From the NCBI RefSeq assembly GCF_001625195.1, contig NC_054391.1, positions 4,723,157-4,787,156 on the forward strand: 64,000 nucleotides of DNA, in the 5' to 3' direction. This stretch comes from Drechmeria coniospora. Lineage: Eukaryota > Ascomycota > Sordariomycetes > Hypocreales > Ophiocordycipitaceae. Shown here one piece after another: positions 23,173-34,778 of the stretch. Within the stretch, counting starts at the first letter, position 1. Every line of letters starts with the position of its first letter. Position numbers and translations under genes: made by a program. The notes beneath the pieces are model-generated. The model worked only from the letters and a program-made list of their open reading frames with translations. It was not told where the DNA came from and did not search any database.

Positions 23173-23982
23173 TCACGCCCCTCTGTGCCGCTTGAATGCC
23201 TCATGGACGGATACACCCTTGAGCACATCCTCCTTGACCTTGTCGTCGGCTGTCGTGAGCTTCGGCAGCAGCTCGAGCACCTGAGGAATCTTGTCCCTCG
23301 GGATGACGACGACACCGTTGACAGGATCGTGAAGAGCGACATCACCGGGCCGCACCATGACGCCGTTGATGTCGAGGGGGACCTGCAGGGCCCAAGGAAC
23401 GGTGGCGGCGCCGGCACCGACGGTCGAGGTGCCGTAGGCGGAAATCTACGGTGAACATTCTTGTCAGGCTCAGGTTCGCGCGCCGGAGGGAGGTCGGGGG
23501 AGTCGGCCGTCAACCGACGGCTCGGCTGGTCGACTGACGGCAAGTCCGGTGGCCCGCAGCTCGGTTAGATCCCTGACGCGACCGGCGACGATGAGTGCGG
23601 CAACGCGGCGGGCCTTCATGCGCAGGGCCATGATGCCACCACAGACGGCATTGGTTTGGCCGGGCGGTTGCTTCATGATGACGATGGTTTCGGAGCACGT
23701 CAGATCAGCCCAATGGACGCCGTCGGGCATGTTGGAGGGCGGCTCGGCGAGGGTGTCGCCTTTTGGTGCGAAGAGAATGGTGGAGACGGGGGCGACGACG
23801 ATGGATTCGTGGGCGGCCGGCGCTCCGTAGGGATGCAGGTCGGGGATGTGGCCTGCACCGGGAACGTGGAGCTTGAGCAACGCATCGGATACATCGCAGG
23901 CCGTGTACTGCATGAGTTGGGCGTGGACATCGCTGGAGATGGACGCCGTGGATGCGACGCCTTCGCCGTCCGGGGGCGTCAT
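23173..23982 (-). CDS. RraA-like / HMG aldolase family protein
   Basis: Two exons on the minus strand: 23982-23539 and 23445-23173; 238 residues. The intron (GTCAGT...GTAG) joins ATGLA to ISAYGTSTVGAGAATVPWAL in frame. The family includes 4-hydroxy-4-methyl-2-oxoglutarate/oxaloacetate aldolases and RraA; yeast YER010C is a fungal relative. The catalytic signature G-x20-R-D-x2-E is present as G116...R137-D138-L-T-E141 (GGIMALRMKARR, VAGRVRDLTEL), and the C-terminal DINGVMVRPGDVALHDPVNG block is typical. This predicts a metal-dependent pyruvate-releasing aldolase or oxaloacetate decarboxylase, probably cytosolic. The physiological substrate is unknown. Length matches the fungal form. Confidence 0.92.
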
Positions 23983-26959
23983 GGTGATGCGGAGACGGCG
24001 ACAGGCGATCCGGTGGGAGGGGCGGGGGATAGGGGTGAGAGGTGAGTGAGAGATGAGGGTGAGGGATTTTCTGCGACACTTGAGGACGACGAGTTGAGCT
24101 GTCTGCCTACCTGCCTGTCCGTAAAATCGATCGCCCAGGTAGGGGCGGTGAGGAAAAACGAGGCAAGTGCGGTCCTAGGATATGGGATACGGAGTCGAAG
24201 GAAGCAGGGAAGCGAGGAAGGAGGGAGACAAGGGAAGCGGAAGCGGCCACCCACGGACCACGGGCACGGGCGTAGACAACGGGGGTGACGGGCAGGAACG
24301 GAGAGCGTGGTGGAGGGGATACTACGCATGCCCATGTGCGTGCTCCGTGCAGTGCTGCCAGCAAGTGGTAATGTTATTGCCTTCGGCACGCCTTCTGCGT
24401 ACCTTCCACGCCGCATGCCGTCCGCCGCATGCCTTCTGTAGCGTTTCCGCAACGGGGTGGGGGTCGATGGCGGGACTGGCCGTACCTTCCGCGAGCCGGT
24501 CCTTTTTTCCACCGGCCCACCAATCAGGCTCAGAAGCCGGATGGGCCTCCTATTGCGACTTGAGCGCCGAAAAGCCTCCCGGCAAGCCCCATTGAGCGGC
24601 TGATGTCTGAACTGGACCGGACGCGTCACGGGCCTGGGGCGCCCGCCCGATTCGATTGCTATCTTTGCCTGTTGTTGGTCAAGATTGTATTCACCAGATC
24701 GTATTCACCAGCGGAGGTTGAGCAAAGGACTAGTCGCGTTTGCCTGAGGGAAACAAAACTTTTCGGCATGCCCCCTCTTCGACGATTATCCGGTGTCGTT
24801 CCCTGCCTTCCTCGGTCCGTACCTGGCGGTAGTATGATTGTGTCTAGTTCACTCGCTTGGTCGGCATCTCCGTGTACGTGCACGTGCAGTTTCCCTACTA
24901 GCATCGTCTTCTCCCTTTCGAAACGCCACCCTACCTTCCAGCAGCGTGTCGTGGCGGGACGAAGCAAGCATGGGCCTGTCGTCTACCCTGTCTCGGCTCC
25001 CATCCGTCAAGCCGCCTCTCGGTGGCGGCGACCTCTGCCGTTGCACATCCTTTCCCGGCAATACCAGGATGAGCAAATTTACCTGCACTGTGCTCCGTAC
25101 TCCGCGCAGCCGCACGCGCGCGTACTTACTCATGTGCTGTGCGTACGCCGATGAGTGGGTGTGCTCAGTGCAGTGTCCTTGTATTCTCCGACGGGGACGC
25201 CGACTGAGAGTGCTGGGAGCCGTACGCCACAGCATCCGTGCCGTGCCGTGCCGTCTTCATCCGGCCGAGAGTTTGTTTATGGATGAAAAGCAGCACACTG
25301 GCAAGCGGATGTGATGCCCCGAGCTTCGCCCAACGTCGAGCCGATGGGCGAGGTGGCGGCCGACTTCGGCCCGTGGTCCATTGGGGGCAGCAAGCACACG
25401 TACATGAAAAGCACGGTATTGCTTGTACATGCATGCCGAGGACGGTCAAGGGAGATCCCGATGACCAGCTTGGTTATAGGTTGCCGGTTGCTGGATTGGT
25501 TGATGCGACCCTCGACGCAAATGGACACTGATGTCGGGATTCCATCCTTGCGTACGGAAAAGGGAGGGGAGGGGAGAGACGTGGGCATGGGCACGCCAGC
25601 CCGTTGCCACCGGGCGGCTCGTTGGGTGGCGTGGAAGCGCCGACTTACTTGTAGAAAAGCCACAGCGTCCGGAGTACGCCGTGCAGAATTCCTCCTCGCC
25701 GCACGGAATAGTAGTTGATGCCTGGATGACGCCGTCCAACCGGCCTACTGGTGTCATCACGGTTTCCAAGCAGCCAACATGAAGGGGTCATGCATGCGCG
25801 GGCGATATCTCAGGCGTACCAGGACGGGGGAGGAAGCCGTATCCGTACCTTTCCTTCCGTGCACAGTTCTTTTCTTCACAGCAAAGACGCTGCCGTCATG
25901 GCGACTCGTGTGAGGTGCCCGAGATGTGCACCCTCAAGCGCGATCGCAGTTCTGGGGGCGCGCCACTGCATCTTCGAGGATCAATAGCGACCTTCTGCCC
26001 CGATATTACCGACTGAGTAATACTCCGTACCCCCTAACGTGCTCCAGCACCACGTGTATGTACTGTACATGTACTCCGTACAGTTCTGAGCACATGCACA
26101 TGCTCATCACCTATAACCTAGTAGCTGGTATCAGGGGACAACCCGGATGCAATACAACTACGAATACCACCTGCTCTTTCCGGTCTTTCCATGTATCTTT
26201 AAAAAAAATACGTGCCAGGTTCAATCCTCAATCGTTCAGTAGGCCTCTCTATCTCGATATGTTTGTCTTGTGCCGGTTGGTTGCATTGCCGCCCTCATGT
26301 TACATGCACAGTTCCTCGCAGTACCTGTCGCCCTGGCTTAGTTGTGCAAGTACTGCAGTCGCCAAGGGACGTGCCAGGTGGACCCCACTGGTTAGGCCCC
26401 TGGTCTATCGGCTCGCGAGTGAAACTTGATCGACTTGTCACCGCACCGCCCCGCGGTCAGGGGTTCTTGCCAGAGCTCCGGCCCGGGTGACAAAGGATGT
26501 AACTACTTACTAGCTCAGTACGGAGTAGGTAGCTGATAGTATAATTAGGTATTATTCCTAGGAAATTAATTACGTAGTTGGCTCCGGCATGTGCACGTTC
26601 CAGAACGTATGGAGCACTTCCAAATTCGTACTCGAATCCGCGTGGCAACGTCAGGGAATGAACCTATTGCTACCTAACAGCAATCCTACTACTAGGTACT
26701 AAGTCATACTCCGTACATGTAAGTACGCCCTGCCCGCCAGGCTCGTTGAGTGCGGTTCGTACGGTATTGACAGCAGTAGTACGGAGTCACTGTCCTCCGT
26801 GCGACCTCTAAAAACCTGGCTCGAATGCCACCAATAGTATAGTTCCGTACTAGTGGCAATATGGCCTTGACTTTTGTACTCGACAATGTCTCGAAAGTAC
26901 CCCAGGAAGACAATGGGCCCATACCTAAGCACACAGGCTGTTGAAGGTCGAGCCGTCCT

Positions 26960-27032
26960 ACAGGTACTCCTGCTGCTGCTATTTTTGCTGCTGCTATTGT
27001 TGTTGTTGTTGCTGCTGCTGCTGCTGCTGCTC
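26960..27032. repeat. CTG/TTG trinucleotide microsatellite
   Basis: About 73 nt of interrupted (CTG)n and (TTG)n in AT-rich intergenic DNA. It reads as poly-Leu in one frame, but the frame has no other coding evidence. Confidence 0.9.
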
Positions 27033-27593
27033 GGTGCTAGTACGAAAGGTACTACCTACTAGTGCTGAACAGCACTACCAATCCTGCTAGGCAGCCAGCA
27101 ATGATTCAGTAATTGTCGCCGCTCGTGGACACGGTCAGCCGCCAGGCTACTAACCTAGTACCACATGGCGAGTACTGGAGGTAGCACGTAGTACATGCTT
27201 GTAGAGCGCAGATCATGCTTAGTGCTCCGTACTTGTACTTGCAGCAGCCATGCTCACGCTCCACGACCCTTCCCCATCCCGCCTGCTCATCCCATGCCAT
27301 GCCGTCCCCTCCAATCCCGTGCGTATTTCGTCCCACGTCGAATCGCTCCTCCGCCACTGCAACCGCAGGTCCTCTCCCCGTTCTCGCCTCCGAGCCCCGA
27401 TCCTCTCCTCTCCTCCACAACCTCATATCAAGTACGAGTACCCATAGAAAGCACTGTACGCACCCCTAGGCCTGGTTCAGCTCGGGTACCTGACAGATCA
27501 CCTCAGCCGCCGCAATCTCGCCCCTCCCCACCGCTCTAGCCTGCGAACCACTGGCCCTCCTCCTCCGGTCCCCTCGCGCGGACGAGTCTCGCC

Positions 27594-27632
27594 GCCATCC
27601 GCCATCCACCATCCACCATCCACCATCCATCC
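27594..27632. repeat. CCATCCACCATC short tandem repeat
   Basis: Roughly five copies of a 7-nt CCATCCR/CCATCCA unit. It explains the Gly/Trp/Met-rich pseudo-proteins read on the opposite strand. Confidence 0.8.
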
Positions 27633-28296
27633 TTCCGCTTGCCTCGTCTTGACTCTCCTCGTCGCTCGCTCGATCCCAGCACCAGCCACCGTCTCGCCGG
27701 CGACGCCTTCTCGACGACGCAGCGTCCGCCTCGCCCCACCCACGGCACCTGAACCCCGTTCGTCGTCTTCTTCGTCCCTCCGAGTCGGGCAGGGTACGAG
27801 TGCATAGCTGCCAGACGGCAAGCCGGCCGAGTTGCCTCGTCGCCTCGCCGCCGCCGCCTTGGGTGCCGGCACCGCCGACCTGCCTGCTCGCTTGGTCGTC
27901 GCTGTTACCGTGCGGTGATCCGGATACGGCGCCCGTCCAGATGCCGAGGACGGCTGTTAGGGTTGGCTGACCGAACGAACCCTGTCCGTGACAATGTCCA
28001 TAAAGTAAGCCCATCTCGTTCTTGCGCACGACTCGTCTCGCCTCCCAACTCACGTCACTCCCTATACACCCCCTTCCACCCCCCTTCTTCCCTACCTTGC
28101 CTTGTCCGCATGTACTCGTCCCCGTACTCGCTCGTCGGCTTGTTTTTCTTCGCGTCCTCGGTCCTCTACCCTCCCCCATACCTGCTCTCACGCCATCCTC
28201 CTCCCTTGGCCCCGTATTTAGCACCGGCCGACTGCCTTGCCGTCCCACTCTTCTCTCACCCAACTTCTTGGAACACACGGCCCGTGTCCGCCTCTC

Positions 28297-29128
28297 ATGA
28301 TGGACAACCCTCATGACTATCTGATGGCGGGCCAAAGCTCCTCCCGCCGAACCGTTGATCCTGACAATGCCGATAGCTGGGTCATGCTCAACCAGAGCGG
28401 CTTCGTCAAGCTGGGAAACGAACGCGTCCTCCTCAAGCTCGAGTCGAGAATATCCTGCGACCTGTCGGTCCCCCAAGAACTCCGCGCCCGCTGCACTTCA
28501 TTCCAGCGCAAGAGCGACAAGGGCACCCTGTTCCTCACCAACAAACGAGTTGGTCCCCCGCCCGCCTCGTCCGCCGCCACCCTGAGCACGTGCTGATGCC
28601 GCCGACCAGATCGTCTATCTCCCCTCCAAGCCGACGCAAGAACCCAAGTTCGAGTCGTTCAGCGCGCCCATTCTCAAGTTCCAGGACTCGAGCACCTCGA
28701 CGTCGATGTGGTGGGGTTGGGTGTGGAAGTCGGACTGCATACCAGTGTCCGGCGGCGGCATCCCGCCCGACCTGCCTCGAATCGAGGTGAAATTCACCTT
28801 TTCCGACGGCGGCATGACCGACTTTAACGAGGCCTACATCCGCCTCCGGGAGCGCCTTTTCCAGTACCAGGAAATGCGGAGGGAAATGGGACCCGGCGCC
28901 GACATTCCCGATGAGCCCCTACCCGCATACGAGGCCCAAGGTGGCCACGCCGCCGAGCCCGCCGCCGCACCGGCGGTGTCTCGAAGTAACCGCCCGGATA
29001 GCTCTTCCAGCCGAAGGGCACCTGACGAACCCCCACCTGACTACGACGAAGCCCAGGCACAGCAATTGAGCAACCGGCTCGAGGATCACATCCGACATAG
29101 AGTGGACAGAGGCGAACAAGAAGAGTGA
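28297..29128 (+). CDS. GRAM-domain, WBP2-like protein with PPxY motif
   Basis: Exons 28297-28548 and 28610-29128; 256 residues. The 61-nt intron uses a GTTGGT donor, and joining gives FLTNKRIVYLPSKP, the diagnostic centre of a GRAM domain (about residues 25-145: WVMLNQSGFVKLGNERVLLK through VKFTFSDGGMTDF). The C-terminal third is disordered and proline-rich, with an LPAY (EPLPAYEA) and a perfect PPxY (PPPDYDEA) near residue 234. This is the WBP2 layout: GRAM phosphoinositide-binding domain plus PPxY ligand for WW domains. In fungi the natural WW partner would be the Nedd4-type ubiquitin ligase Rsp5, so a membrane adaptor for ubiquitylation is the best inference. The frame opens with two Met codons (28297, 28300). 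Confidence 0.88.
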
Positions 29129-29612
29129 ATGACCATCTTCATGAGCAAAGAATGATAGAAATGACGAATTGGTCGCCATGACTCGAGACGGCGAACGGCT
29201 TTGTACGGTGCATGCGCCCCCTTGGGCATTTTCGAAACTGTGTTGTCCCGGCGTCTTTTGCAACAAACGGCGCCAAGGCAGCAAATTATGGTGCATGGGG
29301 TAGAAACCACGTTTAGAAAGCACGCTATGATCCTTGCTGGTTCGAATGAAGAGCGTTCGGATAGAATGTCCATGGGCTCTGCCAAGATGGAGCAAGCACG
29401 GTGTCGGCTTTCCCTCGGGCGGCCTGCCCAATCGTTCGGCTATATGCACGCCGTGTTCCGCAATGCAACTCTTGAGCCACCTATATAGTACCCTAACCCA
29501 GCATCAATAATGATTCCACCTTGACCAAAGGTCAGACACGTCTCGACTTGCCAAAAAGGATATGGCCTGCTTTGCACCAGGTAGACTTGAGTGCTGTGAT
29601 CAGAGCAATCGC

Positions 29613-29633
29613 ATCACGTGATGTAGCACGTGC
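29613..29633. promoter_or_regulatory. paired CACGTG (Cbf1/bHLH-type) sites
   Basis: A 10-bp perfect palindrome ATCACGTGAT at 29613-29622 and GCACGTGC at 29626-29633, centre to centre 12 nt. They lie about 160-180 nt upstream of the QCR6 ATG. The RTCACRTG form matches the Cbf1/CDE1 consensus, and Cbf1 is known to act on respiratory genes in yeast. Binding here is inferred. Confidence 0.55.
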
Positions 29634-29654
29634 CGATGATGATTGTTGCGGCGG

Positions 29655-29659
29655 CCAAT
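29655..29659 (+). promoter_or_regulatory. CCAAT box
   Basis: CCAAT within GGCCAATCA, 132 nt upstream of the QCR6 start. Position and core fit the Hap2/3/5 (CBC) complex that controls respiratory genes in fungi. Confidence 0.55.
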
Positions 29660-29790
29660 CAAAATGCGCCAATTCCGGATCAGTTTTCGTTCTCGTGAGT
29701 TACCGAGAGCTTCCGACTGCTCACGATTCTCGCTCGAAACACAACTTTATTCATCCCACACCGCTGCATTGTGATCAAGCCACCGTCGCG

Positions 29791-30531
29791 ATGGGTATAT
29801 GGGACGCCTTTTCCGAAATTGTCGAGGCAGTGACTCCATGGAGCGTCGTGGAGGCTGAGGCCCCGGCCGAGGAGCCCAAGGTACGGAGAACACGTGCCGT
29901 TGGCAGCATAGCTACCGCAGGCAGCAAATATGACGCCGGCGTCAATTCCACCGCCGAGTCGCAAGGGACGACTCCGATGGCTAATTTACTCGGCGCAGGC
30001 TGACGAGACCGAGGCCAAGGGCGACGAAAAGTCAGCCGCTGACGACGAAGCCGAAGCCACCGAGGACGGGGAGGAGGAAGAGGAGGAGGAGGATGACGAG
30101 GAGGAGATTGTCGACCCCAAGGATACACTCGAAGAAGGTCCGTACATGCCCAAGGCTGCTAAGCTTCGCGCCCGGATGAAATGGCAGCTCCACCCAGCCG
30201 AGGTCTTTCACCTCGTCACCCGGGACGAGGACTTGGCCGTTGCTCGACGTGCCCCCGGACACCGACGCTGACTGACGGAATGACAGAGTGCAAGAATTCT
30301 GCTCAATGCGCCCCCGCCAAGCACCACTTTGACGATTGTGTCGAGCGTGTCCAGCAGCAGGAGAGTGAGGGTGAGGCCAAGGAGGACTGCGTCGAAGAAT
30401 GTGCGTATTGGCAACTCAGCCACGACGACGGGAAACGGAGAAGACATGTCGCTAATCACTCTGCAGTCTTCCATCTGGCCCACTGCGCAACCGCCTGTGC
30501 GGCCCCGAAGCTGTGGTCGAAGCTGAAGTAG
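29791..30531 (+). CDS. QCR6: cytochrome bc1 complex hinge subunit (Qcr6)
   Basis: Acidic hinge protein of ubiquinol-cytochrome c reductase (complex III), located on the intermembrane-space side of the inner mitochondrial membrane, where it aids cytochrome c1-cytochrome c interaction. Four exons: 29791-29880, 29999-30137, 30287-30400, 30467-30531; 135 residues. Order: short N-terminal segment MGIWDAFSEIVEAVTPWSVV; long Asp/Glu tract (about 45-72); helical hairpin domain ECKNSAQCAPAKHHFDDCVE and KEDCVEEFFHLAHC, whose paired cysteines form the family's disulphides; C terminus APKLWSKLK. All joins restore the family sequence (DTLEEECKNS, VEEFFHLAHC). Upstream CACGTG and CCAAT sites fit respiratory regulation. 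Identification is secure. Confidence 0.97.
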
Positions 30532-33500
30532 ATGGCCAGGAGAAGGCCATTCGGCTCCTGCCGTCAGTGTTCTTCCCACGACCAAGCATACAAGATGGGT
30601 CCTGGCGAGGGCGCAGCCCAGTGCGTTGCGCCATGGACGAATCGACGACTATCTTATACCTCATTGGGGTGGGTGTCGTCGATTGTCTGCGAGCCTTTTG
30701 GGTCATCAGCCGGCATGTAGTTTGACCACCTGGCACTTTTACTCGGTGGTATGAATGTAACATAATACTGCAGCGCCCAAAAATAGAATATTCTCTTGAC
30801 CCCCCTCTCCCTCCGTGAGATGCCACCCTTCCTGGGGATATCAGACCCGAGAAGCTGCTGCTCTAGGAGGGAGCGGACTGAAAACCATGTTGAGACCGCC
30901 GAGCTGTCCATGCGACCATGGGCTCTCTTGCGAGGAACGGAAAACTCGTTATCCAACCATCCCTCTTCGGACGATGGCTGGGCCAGAATGCTGACGCGTC
31001 GTACGACAAGACGCAAACCTGCCGCGAGGTTGCGCTACCCCCCTCGTCGGGGACAAGTGTCCGGTTGATAATGCGTCGTACTTGCAACGAAGGCTAGTTG
31101 CCAACTTCGACATGCCATCAAACGTACTTCGTATGCATAGGCGTGCGTCTTCGGTGCCCGTCGATCCATGTTGCCAGAGAATCTCCATACGTCGAGCCGG
31201 GCGGGGTACACTGCATGGTACGGGTGCGGGATGGGCTACGGTGCGCAATGGATGCGCAGCTTGGTCGGCCCTGTTCTTGCTATGTTCTTTCCATCACGCA
31301 GTGGGAACAATTTGACGGTGCCTATGGCCAGACGTAGGTTGGGAGCTGACTGCATGTTCATTGATTGGAGGGGAGTGCGGCAGCCTTTCAGTTTCTTGCA
31401 CAGACGTCGGCTTGATTCAAGGTCGATAGCATGTCAGGGCTATGTCCGTCTAGCACAGCGGCACTGGGATATCAACTTCGATGTCGAGTGCGATGATGAA
31501 ACAGCAAATGTATGCCGAGGTCGGTCAGGTTTCATAATCAGGCATCAACGGAGCTCAAAACCGGGCTCAGGCAACTCGGTTGAGGGTGCGTACTTAATTC
31601 TGTGACAGTGAGAAACATGGTTCCTTGTTCAGTCACCGCTCCACTCGTAAGGGTTATTGGACTGTTGGTTGTTTTGACGACTACAGTACATGTACAAGTA
31701 CGCCGGCCTATACGTAAGGTACTCTTACTACAAGTATGCAGGCGAAGTACTTGTACTAGTAGAGTACTAGTAGAGAGTGCACTCCGTACTGTACAGTGTC
31801 ATGCATCAGTGTATTCTATACAACGACGTCAGTGTACGGAGTAGATGTGTGCATGTACAATACATGCACACATCTAGGTACGTAGGTAAATAGCAACGCT
31901 CCGTTGGGAAGGTACCTAAGTAGGTAACTATAAAAATGCACAAGTAGGTCTTGGTAAGGAATACACTCCGAACACCCACGAGGGATGTACGAGTCCTTAC
32001 AGTACAGACTACAGTACAAGTACTTGGTATGGACGAGGCGAGTACAACTAATAACTGTAGCTGTACATGTACTGTGGACGGGGTCCCTCAGGCGGGGGAC
32101 ACGGTGTTTCAGCAAGGTCGACAAGGCGAACAAGCCGTAGTAATGCAGCAAGGCATATACTCCGTACGGAGTACTCCGTATCAGCTGAGCGGGTACCTTG
32201 TAGTATTGCAGGTATCTGTCTGTTATTTGCCTGTACGGAGTAACCCGCACCGGCTTGGCTCGTCAGAGCGTCGCAGCTTCCATGGTACGAGTACTAAGCT
32301 GAACGAGGGCACTGCAAGTAAGTACAGGATACGGACTACGGAGTACACGCATACGCATTCTCGTGCGCGTATGGTGTGAGGCACCGGTCGGGATGAACGG
32401 TATAGGAACTGTCACCGGTTGAGCGAGGTACTGGTATTGCTGTACGGAGTGCTCCGTACTTACACGGTAAGTACATTACTGGAAGAAAAAGGCCCAGCAG
32501 GCGGGAGTAGCGGAGCGTAGGGTCAGTCTCCTTGAAGATGGGAAGAATAGGGGACCGATGGTGCAACCCCTTAGTGCTAGGGGACCCTGAAACCCCGCAG
32601 CGGGCCTCGCCTGTTAAAATGACAGGTAACAGCACTTCGGTTGCTGAGTTATTTGGCTCATGCCCAAGTACCTCGCCGGTGCTTGTACCCTTGGTATTGT
32701 CCCGAGTGCCGAAGCAACCAGTCGTAGTAGGCATCATGCTCACCAGCATCAGATATCATAAATGATTTCACCACTCCACAAACGATATGTACAACTAAGT
32801 ATACAACAACTCAAGGAACAAACCGTACTTCATGTCCGTATACAAGTACAAACTACATGTACACCTTACGGAGTAGTGATGTAATACAAAGTGCATATAG
32901 GTGTACTTGCTACCTAAGTACTGCACTTACTTACTAGGTACTCCGTACAGTAGGTATTACTCGCACATCGCTGCTCGTGTTCGTGCCTAGCATTTTTGGC
33001 TCCATCCAATATCGGCCAGGACCACCAACGATTCCCTACGTTGTACTCCGTACGTGCAAGTGGATGTAGCCTTCCTTCACATGCACAATTACATGTAATT
33101 ATTACTTACTTGCTTCAGTAATTGGACAGGCACTCCCCCAACTGCAATGATCTGTTCTCGTACGCCTCATTTCTGGTGATGCGAAAATACCAACTCCCCG
33201 ATAGGGCCGGTTCTGGTCGTTCAAGGTTCCCCTGCTGCAGGAAAGGAAGTGGATGATCCTCTTGCCATTCCTCTCAAGTGCCCTCGGGTGTTCATCGCAT
33301 GCACCGGCGTTCATGCCACTCACCATATCCACGCTCGGGGACGACACACCCGAGTTTGGGAGGGTACTTCCTGGTCGATGTCTTTGGTTCGACGATGCAG
33401 GAGATGTTTTGCACTTGCCCCGTTCGTGTGTGCTTCGTGCCTACTTCATGGCGCCCCCACGTCTCTTGGGCCCGTGGACGGCGTGGACGAGGCAGTTCAT

Positions 33501-34778
33501 GCCGTCCGACGAGCATCGTCAAAACCTTTTTCATGGTTGGAAATATATGCACGCATACCCTACTCGTACAGTATGCTGTACATGTTTGCCGAGTCGGCCG
33601 CCATTCAAGCCAAACCCACTTTTTCATCGAATGGAGGGAACTGGAAGCAATACCAATCATGCGATGCGTGTGCTCAATGGTGGACGGATTTCCTCCCATC
33701 AGCGCTTGCCGCTTCTGATTCCCGTCACCATCGTTGTCGAGTCGGTCCTCGTTCTGATGCTCCTTGAGCTCGCACGAGTGCGCGTTCGCAACGTTCGTCC
33801 TCTCGCCCGCCCGACACCCTCGGCACGCCGCTGCTTCATCGATTGAGAGGCCAAATTGCAGATCTGCATCGCAGCCCACGGCCCATCGCATCCATTGCTC
33901 TGCATCTCCACCGCGACCAGGGAGGGAGGGTCCTGCGCGTGAGTACTGGGTACCGCACGGGCACATCCATGTACACCCCTGTCGCACGGTAGTTGTGCTG
34001 CGTCGGCAAGTACCCCTTGCGCGGGATGCGCGGTACACGCATGTACTTGTACTTGCACGCCTGCTTGTCTGGCACACAACGCCTACAGTATTTGCTAGCG
34101 CACCTGCTTAAGTATAATACTGAAAACGCGGTACTCGTGCTGCTGTATTTTCCCTCGTGGTACTAATGAACCTGGGACCAGGAGCCACTAGCAAGCTTTT
34201 TACTGGATTTAATTTCAAGCCCGCTAATGCTAAACGGTCGCAACGGCCATCGGCCAACGGCTTTGCATCTCGTCCACCCCGTGCCAACGATACGAACGCG
34301 GTACACGTGGTAGCAGCGCTCGCTGCGTGGAGATGTACTTGCAGTAGGTACTCCGTACAGGCATTCACGGCTAGGTACGAAGTACGGGTCGGTACATGCA
34401 AGTACCGACACCTCCACCGAGTGTTCCTGCTGGAATATTTGTACACCACCTGCAACCCGTACGCTTATATAGGCAGGTGCCTCCAATCCCGTCCACCATA
34501 CTGTCGATTCGTGCAATCAACAGCAACTGCGAATAAGAGGTGCCTTGCCGTTCCAGGCATGCCATCACCTGCTCAGCTCCTTCCTCCCTCGCCCATCTCG
34601 CTTCGCTGACGCAACGGATCAACGGTGCACCATCGCGCCTTCTCGCCTTGCCGCAATCCTCGACCCCCCCCCCCCCCAACCCCCCCTGAACCAACTCTTG
34701 CGGCCTACCGCCTCTGCCATCCCATCTCTGCCATCGATTGCCTCTGCGCAGCCCTCGTTCTCACTGTAGACGGGCAGC
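30532..34778. other. 4.2-kb gene-free interval rich in GTAC words
   Basis: No supported gene. GTAC palindromes are extremely dense at 31680-32480 (for example a 16-bp perfect palindrome TACTCCGTACGGAGTA at 32158-32173), 32790-32960 and 34340-34400. The open frames at 33249-33846 differ from known families and conflict in several frames. A C-homopolymer tract lies just before the transporter gene, whose leader should begin around 34550. Confidence 0.5.
32158..32180. repeat. nested TACTCCGTA palindromes
   Basis: TACTCCGTA, its reverse complement and TACTCCGTA again, overlapping at their ends; the first 16 nt form a perfect inverted repeat. A clear example of the interspersed GTAC-word family. 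Confidence 0.9.

Larger units (their letters stand above)
23983..28296. other. 4.3-kb gene-free interval
   Basis: No supported gene. The first few hundred bases should be the promoter of the minus-strand aldolase gene. GTAC words occur at 26025-26090, 26500-26730 and 27040-27250. A CTG/TTG microsatellite lies at 26960-27032 and a CATCCACCATC stretch at 27596-27632. From about 27250 the plus strand is C/T-rich without a sustained domain-bearing frame, consistent with a long promoter/5' leader of the gene at 28297. The minus-strand frame 28476-27466 is low complexity. Confidence 0.5.
29129..29790. other. intergenic region containing the QCR6 promoter
   Basis: 662 nt between stop and start of two plus-strand genes. 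No gene seen. It contains two CACGTG palindromes and a CCAAT box within 180 nt of the QCR6 start (separate entries). Confidence 0.6.

Noticed and set aside
26956..27062. Poly-Leu peptide reading
   Set aside because: Translation of the CTG/TTG microsatellite only.
27466..28476. 336-codon minus-strand frame
   Set aside because: Low-complexity Gly/Arg/Trp sequence from CATCCACC repeats; overlaps the leader and first exon of the GRAM gene.
33249..33846. Three overlapping plus-strand frames of 146-197 codons
   Set aside because: Mutually exclusive frames with no domain, no splice-supported extension and mixed composition.
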